A DNA stretch of 64,000 nucleotides from an uncultured Clostridia bacterium (GTDB lineage: Bacteria; Bacillota; Clostridia; Oscillospirales; Ruminococcaceae), in contig CAMNXF010000002.1 in the NCBI GenBank assembly GCA_946567425.1, forward strand, positions 159,794 to 223,793, read 5' to 3'. Below are positions 58,367 through 64,000 of this stretch, piece by piece. The notes beneath the pieces were generated by a model, which saw nothing but the letters and a program-made list of their open reading frames with translations, made no database searches and was not told the origin of the DNA. The stretch's first letter is position 1, and each line of letters starts with the position of its first letter. A program made the translations under genes and the position numbers.

Positions 58367-60589
58367 TCACATCAGCTTTATCTGGTCGATATCGTCGTCG
58401 GAGACTATCCCCGCAGCCGGTATCGTCTTTATCCTGAACCGCTCGATATCCTCCACATCGACGTCTTGTGCAATTTGCACAGATACCAGCTCCGCCTTGG
58501 TAAGCCGCATTACCTGAACTCCCTGTGTATCGCGCGTTGACTTCGCAAGCACAAGAGCGGTGTTGAACATTATCACCTTGCCCGCCGACGACTTCAGAAT
58601 GAAATCCTCATCACCATCAACAACAAACATTCCCACCATTTCGGAAAACTCGGAATACGCGTTTTGAAGCTTTTTGCGTTTGGTCTTTGTAGAATATGAC
58701 GAAAGCGGTATCTTCGCGCACTTGCCGTTCTTAAAGAAAATAACCAGCGTCTCGGTGAATTTCTCCGTGACCGCCATAAACACGGGCACTTCCCCGTCGT
58801 CCATTCCGAGCTTTGCGGGAACGTAATCGCCCATAACGCTCGCCTTTATCTCGGGGAAATCCGCGCACCGCGACTTGTAGCACTGGAATTTATTGGTAAA
58901 GAACAGCAACTCCGAGTTGCTCGAAACCTCCGCCGAGAATATGATCTCGTCCTGCTCCTTGAGCTTCTGTTCGCCCGACATACGCAGCGACTTGGGCGTT
59001 ATCTGCTTAAAGTAGCCCTCGCGCGTGAAGAACACGTTCACGGGGTAGCCCTCGGAAACCTCCTCCTCGATCTCCGCGTCCTCAACGACGTCGTACAGGA
59101 ACATCGTGCGGCGTGGCTGCGCGTACTTCGCGCTCACCTCTTTCAACTCGGCGATAATCACCTTGTCGATCTTCTTCGGGGAGTTCAGTATCTCCTCCAT
59201 TTCCGCGATATCGGCGGTGAGCTGATCGGTCTCCTGTGTGCGTTTGAGAATGTACTCGCGGTTGATATGCCGCAGCTTTATCTCGGCGACGTACTCCGCT
59301 TGCGGCTCATCGATGCCGAAGCCCACCATAAGGTTCGGCACGACCTCCGCCTCCTCCTCGGTCTCGCGAATAAGCTGTATCGCGTAGTCGATGTCAAGCA
59401 GTATCTTCTTCAAGCCGAGCAGCAGATGCAGTTTCTCCTTTTTCTTGTTGAGGTCGAAGTAAACGCGGCGCTTCACACACTGCCGACGGAACTCCGTCCA
59501 CTCGCTGAGTATCTCGTAAACGCCCATAACGCGCGGCGTTCCCGCTATCAGCACGTTGAAGTTACAGTTGAAGTTGTCCTGTAACGGCGTGAGCTTGTAC
59601 AGCTTCTGCATTACCGCGTCAGGGTCGTAACCCTTCTTGATATCGAATGCCAGCCGCAAGCCGCTGAGATCGGTCTCGTCGCGGCAGTCGGAAATTTCGC
59701 GTATTCTGCCGTCCTTGACAAGCTCGACCACCTTGTCAATTATCGCCTCGACCGTCGTCGTGGGCGGTATCTGCGTCACCTCGATACAACGCGCGTCCTT
59801 GTCAAAGCTGTATTTCGCGCGTACCTTGACCGCTCCCAGACCTGTCCTGTAAATCTTTTCCATTTCGGCTTCATCATAAACGATATAACCGCCACCCGGG
59901 AAGTCGGGTCCTTTGAGCGTTGAAAGCGCGTTGTGATCGGGGTTCTTGATAAGTGAGATTGCCGTTTCGCAGACCTCGGCGAGATTAAACGAGCATATAT
60001 TACTCGCCATGGAGACCGCCAAACCGAAATTGGAGTTCACCAGCACGGACGGAAACCGCACAGGGAACAGCGCAGGCTCGACGGTGGTATTATCGTAATT
60101 CGGGAGCATATCCACCGCGTCCTTGTCAATATCGGCGAACAGCTCCGCGCTTATTCCCTCAAGCTTTGCCTCGGTGTAACGCGCGGCGGCATACGCCATA
60201 TCGCGCGAATACGCCTTTCCGAAATTGCCCTTGCTGTCGACATACGGGTGCAGCAACGCTTCGTTTCCGCGCGCAAGGCGCACCATAGTCTCATATATAG
60301 CCGCGTCGCCGTGCGGATTGAGTTTCATCGTCTGCCCCACGATATTCGCGGACTTGGTTCGCCCGCCGCTCAGAAGACCCATTTTATACATCGTGTACAA
60401 CAATTTCCTGTGCGAAGGCTTGAAGCCGTCTATCTCGGGGAGCGCTCTCGACACGATTACGCTCATCGCGTACGGCATATAGTTCTCCTCGAGCGTGGTG
60501 ACGATATCCGTCTCAACGACCTTTCCCGAGCCCTCAATATAAGCCGAGCCCGTTTTCGGCTCGCTCTTTTTGGGTGTTTTCTTCTTCAA
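58367..60589 (-). CDS. Type IIA topoisomerase subunit A, ParC/GyrA-like, divergent
   Basis: A 740-residue DNA-breaking subunit. The winged helix has LNPHGDAAIYETMVRLA (quinolone region) and the catalytic Tyr138 in AAARYTEAKL. The tower and coiled-coil region follow. The C-terminal domain has degenerate beta-pinwheel blades and lacks a clear GyrA box, which favours a topoisomerase IV role. Its start is TTG behind AGGAGA, which lies in the leader repeat (copy C). The partner B subunit is just upstream. Confidence 0.9.
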   Translation of the reverse strand: MKKKTPKKSEPKTGSAYIEGSGKVVETDIVTTLEENYMPYAMSVIVSRALPEIDGFKPSHRKLLYTMYKMGLLSGGRTKSANIVGQTMKLNPHGDAAIYETMVRLARGNEALLHPYVDSKGNFGKAYSRDMAYAAARYTEAKLEGISAELFADIDKDAVDMLPNYDNTTVEPALFPVRFPSVLVNSNFGLAVSMASNICSFNLAEVCETAISLIKNPDHNALSTLKGPDFPGGGYIVYDEAEMEKIYRTGLGAVKVRAKYSFDKDARCIEVTQIPPTTTVEAIIDKVVELVKDGRIREISDCRDETDLSGLRLAFDIKKGYDPDAVMQKLYKLTPLQDNFNCNFNVLIAGTPRVMGVYEILSEWTEFRRQCVKRRVYFDLNKKKEKLHLLLGLKKILLDIDYAIQLIRETEEEAEVVPNLMVGFGIDEPQAEYVAEIKLRHINREYILKRTQETDQLTADIAEMEEILNSPKKIDKVIIAELKEVSAKYAQPRRTMFLYDVVEDAEIEEEVSEGYPVNVFFTREGYFKQITPKSLRMSGEQKLKEQDEIIFSAEVSSNSELLFFTNKFQCYKSRCADFPEIKASVMGDYVPAKLGMDDGEVPVFMAVTEKFTETLVIFFKNGKCAKIPLSSYSTKTKRKKLQNAYSEFSEMVGMFVVDGDEDFILKSSAGKVIMFNTALVLAKSTRDTQGVQVMRLTKAELVSVQIAQDVDVEDIERFRIKTIPAAGIVSDDDIDQIKLM

Positions 60590-60590
60590 T

Positions 60591-60743
60591 TTTTTCTCCT
60601 ATCTGAATGGCAAAAGCTCGCACCGTGTGGCTTTCGCCGCCCTAGCCAAGATGCCTTGATCCGCTGCGGTCGCTTCGCTCCCTATGCTGCACAAAGCATC
60701 TTGCTTGCGACTTTTGCCGCTGCGACTGCTGTTGGTCGCTTTT
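60591..60743 (-). repeat. Three-way-junction leader repeat, copy C (before the parC-like gene)
   Basis: On the minus strand the same 5' hairpin (GCGAC/GTCGC) and outer helix (60706-60718 with 60609-60622) are present. Helix 2 has a different sequence from copy B but still pairs fully, CAAGATGCTTTG (60692-60703) with CAAGGCATCTTG (60647-60658). Helix 3 keeps the GAAA loop with two mismatches (60625-60642). ATAGGAGAAAA and the TTG start follow. Confidence 0.85.
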
Positions 60744-60786
60744 CGGCTTGACAGCCTTAGCTGCACCTTTAACTTGTCGTTCGTTA

Positions 60787-62769
60787 TCACATAAAGTCCG
60801 CCGCTTCAAGATACTTGCTGCCGTTCTCGCGAATAAACTCTTTGCGCCCGTCGAGGTCGTTGCCGAGCAGCACATCGAACATCGTGCGTGTTTTTTCTGC
60901 GTCGGCGGGCGTAACCTTAATTAAGCGGCGCGTGTCGGGGTTCATGGTCGTGAGCGACATCATATCGGGGTCGTTTTCGCCAAGACCTTTCGAGCGCTGA
61001 ATAGTATACTTCTTCCCGTCTATCATCTCGAGAATGCGCGTTTTCTCGGGTTCGGTGTACGCGAAATAAGTCTTGTCCTTGGTGTTTATCTCGTAGAGCG
61101 GCGATTCCGCAATATAGACATAACCGCGCTCGATAAGCGTCGGGCAAAGCTCCTGTATCATCGTCAGAATGAGCGTGCGTATCTGAAACCCGTCGTAGTC
61201 GGCATCGGTGCAGATCACCACTTTATTCCAGCGCAGATTGTCCAGATTGAACGAGTTGAGGTTCTTGTTCGCCTTGGACTTCACCTCTACCCCGCAACCG
61301 AGCACCTTTATAAGATTGGTGATTATCTCGCTCTTGAATATCTTATCGTAGCTTGCCTTCAAGCAATTGAGTATCTTTCCGCGCACGGGAATGACAGCCT
61401 GAAACTCCGCGTCGCGCGCAAGCTTGACCGAGCCGAGCGCCGAATCGCCCTCCACAATATACACCTCGCGGCGCGTTACGTCCTTGCTGCGGCAGTCGAC
61501 AAACTTGTCAATGCGGTTGGTGAGGTCGATTTTCGCGGTAAGGTTCGCGATCGACGACGAGCGCACCTTTTCGGCGTTCTCACGCGAACGCTTGTTTACG
61601 AGCACGCGCTCGGCGATCTTCACCGCCTCATCGGGGTTCTCGAGGAAGTACACCTCGAGCTGATGCTTCAGCCAGTCGATCATCGCGTCCTTGATAAACG
61701 CGTTCGTGACCGCCTTTTTCGTCTGGTTCGCGTAGCTTGCCTGCGTGGAAAAGTTAGACGATATAAATATCAGGCAGTCCGCGACGTCATCCCACTTTAT
61801 CGCCTTTTCACCCTTGTTGTACTTGTTGTTGTTCTTCAGATACGCGTCGATTTGTGAAAGAAACGCGCGTTTCATCGCATCATCGGGCGAACCGCCGTGC
61901 TCCAGCCACGAGGAATTATGGTAATGCTCGACAAAGTGCATTTCCTTGCTGAACGTAAACGCGACATTCATTTTCAGCTTGTACTCCTCCTTGTCCTCGC
62001 GATCCTTGCCTTGACGCTGCGTCTGCCAGAACTGCGGCGTGGTAAGCGTATTTTCACCCGCCACTTCTTTCAGATAGTCGAAAATGCCGTTCTCGTAGCA
62101 GATGATTTTTTCGTCGACCGTGCCGTCCTCGTTCTCAATACGACGGACGAACTCCACACCGCCGTTCACGACCGCCTGCCGCCGCAGCATATCGTCGAGG
62201 TATTCCGCGCCGACATTGATCTCGGTGAACACCTCCAAATCGGGTTTCCAGTGTATCTTAGTGCCCGTCTGCGCGCACTTTGACTTGATAAAGCCCTTTT
62301 CGTTGCCCGTGACGTTGAAGCCCTTTTCAAAACGCAATGAGTACTTCCAAGTTCCGTTGCAGCTCTCGACCTCCATATACTCGGACGCGAACTGCGTCGC
62401 GCACAAGCCCAGGCCGTTCAGTCCGAGCGCGAACGAGTAATTCACGCCGCTGTTGTTGTCGTATTTGCCGCCCGCATACAGCGTGCAGAACGCCAGCTCC
62501 CAGTTGTACTTATCCTCGCTTTTGTTGAAGTCGATAGGAATACCACGTCCGAAGTCCTCGACGGTTATGGACTTATCCGCGTGGAGCGTGATGTTTATGC
62601 GCTTTCCAAAGCCCTCGCGCGCCTCGTCAATCGAGTTCGAGATTATCTCGAAAACCGAGTGACGGCAGCCGTCAATGCTGTCCGACCCGAAAATTACCGC
62701 GGGGCGCAATCGGACTTGATCGGGACCTTTCAGCGCTTTTAAGTCGGTCTGATTTGTTTCTTTTGCCAT
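60787..62769 (-). CDS. Type IIA topoisomerase subunit B, ParE/GyrB-like, divergent
   Basis: A 660-residue ATPase subunit. It has a GHKL domain (ISNSIDEAREG, EDFGRGIPID, GLNGLGLCA) and a TOPRIM domain. The usual EGDSAGGSA is EGDSALGSV here, and the usual DADVDGxHI is DADYDGFQI. The opening 'LKALKGPDQVRLRPAVIFGS' also departs from the common LEGLEAVRKRPGMYIG. The acidic TOPRIM residues remain, so it should be active. It forms the topoisomerase with the next gene. It is first of the minus-strand run. Confidence 0.9.
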   Translation of the reverse strand: MAKETNQTDLKALKGPDQVRLRPAVIFGSDSIDGCRHSVFEIISNSIDEAREGFGKRINITLHADKSITVEDFGRGIPIDFNKSEDKYNWELAFCTLYAGGKYDNNSGVNYSFALGLNGLGLCATQFASEYMEVESCNGTWKYSLRFEKGFNVTGNEKGFIKSKCAQTGTKIHWKPDLEVFTEINVGAEYLDDMLRRQAVVNGGVEFVRRIENEDGTVDEKIICYENGIFDYLKEVAGENTLTTPQFWQTQRQGKDREDKEEYKLKMNVAFTFSKEMHFVEHYHNSSWLEHGGSPDDAMKRAFLSQIDAYLKNNNKYNKGEKAIKWDDVADCLIFISSNFSTQASYANQTKKAVTNAFIKDAMIDWLKHQLEVYFLENPDEAVKIAERVLVNKRSRENAEKVRSSSIANLTAKIDLTNRIDKFVDCRSKDVTRREVYIVEGDSALGSVKLARDAEFQAVIPVRGKILNCLKASYDKIFKSEIITNLIKVLGCGVEVKSKANKNLNSFNLDNLRWNKVVICTDADYDGFQIRTLILTMIQELCPTLIERGYVYIAESPLYEINTKDKTYFAYTEPEKTRILEMIDGKKYTIQRSKGLGENDPDMMSLTTMNPDTRRLIKVTPADAEKTRTMFDVLLGNDLDGRKEFIRENGSKYLEAADFM

Positions 62770-62810
62770 TTTTCAATTCACCTTATCTCTAAATTTACCA
62801 AGACAATTTA

Positions 62811-62839
62811 ATTATACCATATATTGTTGCAAAAATCAA
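62811..62839 (-). promoter_or_regulatory. Promoter of the topoisomerase genes
   Basis: On the minus strand TTGATT (62834-62839) and TATAAT (62811-62816) are 17 bases apart, about 40 bases before the ATG, which has AAGGTGA upstream. Confidence 0.75.
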
Positions 62840-63166
62840 GTGCATACACAAAAAAACAGGGCAATATTTTCTTGTAAAAACAACTGTCCGCTGACAATTT
62901 CGGAGAAATATATTATAATGACTGCCAGCTGGTACCGCACCTTCATCATTGTACACATGAAAATGAATCTATGAATAATGGCAGCAGAATGCGGACAAAA
63001 ATAGTAATTACTTTGCTCATATGGAGAAAGGGTAACGCCGGGGAGCGACCCAAGCGCCGTATGAGGTTTGTGGGAAGCGATGCTGTTTCGTCGCTTTCTT
63101 TTTTGTATCAAACCGCTTCCGGAAACAAAAGCGATAAACCCATTGAGCAGCTTTACCAATTAGAAC
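62840..63166. other. Stretch with no firm gene, edge of a mobile scar
   Basis: About 330 bases. A weak minus-strand reading around 62990-63090 (HKPHTALG, then LSPYEQ) faintly recalls the C-terminus of an integrase-type transposase, but it has no start and overlaps the promoter region. Otherwise I see nothing supported. Confidence 0.35.
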
Positions 63167-63245
63167 CTGTACCAATAGACCAGAATACACGAATTATGCT
63201 TCGCAAAACTTGCCTCAAGGCAAGCGTGGACGGCTATTGGTACAG
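63167..63245. repeat. Perfect 12-bp inverted repeat with inner hairpin
   Basis: CTGTACCAATAG (63167-63178) and CTATTGGTACAG (63234-63245) are perfect reverse complements. Between them CTTGCCT/AGGCAAG (63209-63224) forms a tight hairpin. The right arm overlaps the end of the transposase fragment. Confidence 0.6.
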
Positions 63246-63475
63246 ATCTTTAGGATCATAACATTTAAGGCGTTCTTCGTATGGCGTAAGATCCGAACGG
63301 CTTTGAATTCTTTCAAAATTGTAGTAAAAAATTATCTCCTCAGTAAGCTGCGCGGCTTGCTCAGGAGTTTTCGGTTTTTCAGAGTAAATGCACTCGGTCT
63401 TGAAAATGCTGAAGAAGTTCTCCGCAAAAGCGTTATCATCGGGTGTTACAGGCGCAGACATTGATGGCGTACCCT
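63234..63475 (-). pseudogene. IS3-family transposase, C-terminal fragment
   Basis: About 80 residues of the integrase-core end of an IS3/IS150-type OrfB. 'KGTPSMSAPVTPDDNAFAE', 'FFSIFKTE' and 'FYYNFERIQSRSDLTPYE' match the last catalytic Glu region and C-terminus. An in-frame stop precedes the fragment and nothing upstream resembles the missing N-terminal part, so it is a truncated remnant. Confidence 0.85.
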
Positions 63476-63479
63476 TTTA

Positions 63480-63630
63480 TCAGCCTTCTTTCCTTCTCAA
63501 ACAGAAGATTACTTTGCGATTGAATACAACCTACGCAACCCTAATCTGAAAGTATTCAACGCGGTTATGTACCTTGACGAAGCTACGCCGCACTTGCATA
63601 TAGACTTTGTTCCACTCGGGATAAAACTTC
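63480..63630 (+). pseudogene. MobV/Pre relaxase fragment
   Basis: About 50 residues read on the plus strand. 'YFAIEYNLRNPNLKVFNAV' is followed by 'YLDEATPHLHIDFVPLG', which matches the metal-binding HLH motif of plasmid mobilisation/recombination enzymes (Pre/Mob). No start, N-terminal DNA-binding part or C-terminal part is present. It abuts the opposite-strand transposase fragment. Confidence 0.7.
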
Positions 63631-63864
63631 CCGTCCTCTTTGCGCCAAATCTGCTTTACCTCTACCGTCCTTTCCTGCATTACAATATTGCTTATGAATT
63701 TTTCAAGCGGCAATAGCACCGATTTTCCCACTATCTGTACAAACTCGCACAGCTTTTCCTTGTCGGCGGGCTTGATTACCTTTACGTCCTTGATAACAAA
63801 GCAGTCGTCAATTTTGACCCTCATATTTGAAAGCGCAGCACGGAAGTCATGTTTGTGCTTCTCA
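63631..63864 (-). other. Open frame, possible mobile-element gene remnant
   Basis: A minus-strand frame without a good ribosome site encodes 'NEKHKHDFRAALSNMRVKID' and then 'IKPADKEKLCEFVQIVGKSV'. Composition looks protein-like, but I do not recognise it. Its 3' part overlaps the relaxase fragment, so at most the first 70-80 residues would be genuine. Confidence 0.25.
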
Positions 63865-63905
63865 TTCTAAAATTTAATTGTCATAAGCATATTGTTGTCT
63901 GCCAC

Positions 63906-63944
63906 GCAAAATACAAAAAATTGACAAGCAAAATACAAAAAAAA
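63906..63944. repeat. Short direct repeat
   Basis: GCAAAATACAAAAAA occurs at 63906-63920 and again from 63928, 22 bases apart. Confidence 0.6.
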
Positions 63945-63976
63945 CAGCCGCCAAAAAGCAGAAAACCGGCGGCTGT
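63936..63976 (-). terminator. Terminator of a gene beyond the right edge
   Basis: On the minus strand ACAGCCGCC and GGCGGCTGT pair around a 15-base loop and are followed by eight T, so it ends a minus-strand transcript that enters from the right. Confidence 0.75.
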
Positions 63977-64000
63977 CTTATACTCAAAACGGCTCTGTTA

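Noticed and set aside
62836..63159. Minus-strand 107-codon frame
   Set aside because: It overlaps the topoisomerase promoter, has no ribosome site and only a faint transposase-like phrase.
1..64000. CRISPR array, rRNA or tRNA genes
   Set aside because: No regularly spaced direct repeats and no rRNA or convincing tRNA signatures were seen on either strand.

Overview
The window looks like chromosome from an anaerobic, endospore-forming Clostridia bacterium, most likely in the Oscillospiraceae/Ruminococcaceae range. The spore genes are gerA-gerB-gerC, ytfJ and a DUF421/DUF4363 pair. The anaerobe genes are nrdDG, a reverse rubrerythrin and formate-tetrahydrofolate ligase. Promoters are mostly close to TTGACA-17-TATAAT, ribosome sites are strong (GGAGG type), and coding is dense on both strands in long collinear runs. 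This is inference from gene content; no rRNA or tRNA was found.

Layout. 1-5.4 kb: a partial membrane protein, rubrerythrin and a sugar ABC importer (binding lipoprotein plus two permeases, no ATPase). 5.4-8.6 kb: three genes matching the subunits of a soluble biotin transcarboxylase. 8.7-14.6 kb: a minus-strand operon M50 protease, scpA, scpB, DUF2953, ytfJ, D,D-carboxypeptidase, rluB and two small genes. 14.6-20.1 kb: a TIM-barrel isomerase, then DUF421, DUF4363 and the germinant receptor genes. 20.1-25.9 kb: queA, then a lysine-riboswitch operon asd-dapA-dapB-ACT-mscS. 25.9-30.4 kb: a lipoprotein, cysK, an AI-2E family transporter and a long gene-free stretch holding a candidate structured RNA. 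30.5-40.9 kb: a lipoprotein and two-component system, then yqhQ, prmC, recA, recX, rimO, pgsA and a DUF4261 gene. 41-48.9 kb: nrdDG behind paired NrdR boxes, a TetR regulator, a lipoprotein, the NAD(P)HX repair enzyme and an alanine symporter. 48.9-62.8 kb: a minus-strand run recQ, DUF1963, upp, rpiB, HIT, a broken SMI1 gene, an acetyltransferase, tsaB, tsaE, fhs, an esterase and a divergent topoisomerase pair. 62.9-64 kb: a scar of broken mobile genes.

The most unusual content is non-coding. (1) A repeat that folds as a three-way junction, with compensatory base changes between copies, sits directly in front of dapA, fhs and the parC-like gene, and its similarity continues through the Shine-Dalgarno site. 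(2) A roughly 215-bp element with 35-bp inverted ends fills exactly the gap between a response regulator and its histidine kinase and supplies the kinase ribosome site. (3) A multi-helix RNA of about 230 nt, which I could not assign to a family, lies in an 870-bp gene-free region. None of these could be searched here.

How the genes work together: the asd-dapA-dapB operon makes diaminopimelate and lysine under lysine feedback. The transcarboxylase set could move carboxyl groups between acyl-CoA and pyruvate. recA-recX and recQ serve recombination, nrdDG supplies deoxynucleotides anaerobically, and the ger, ytfJ and DUF421 genes serve the spore.
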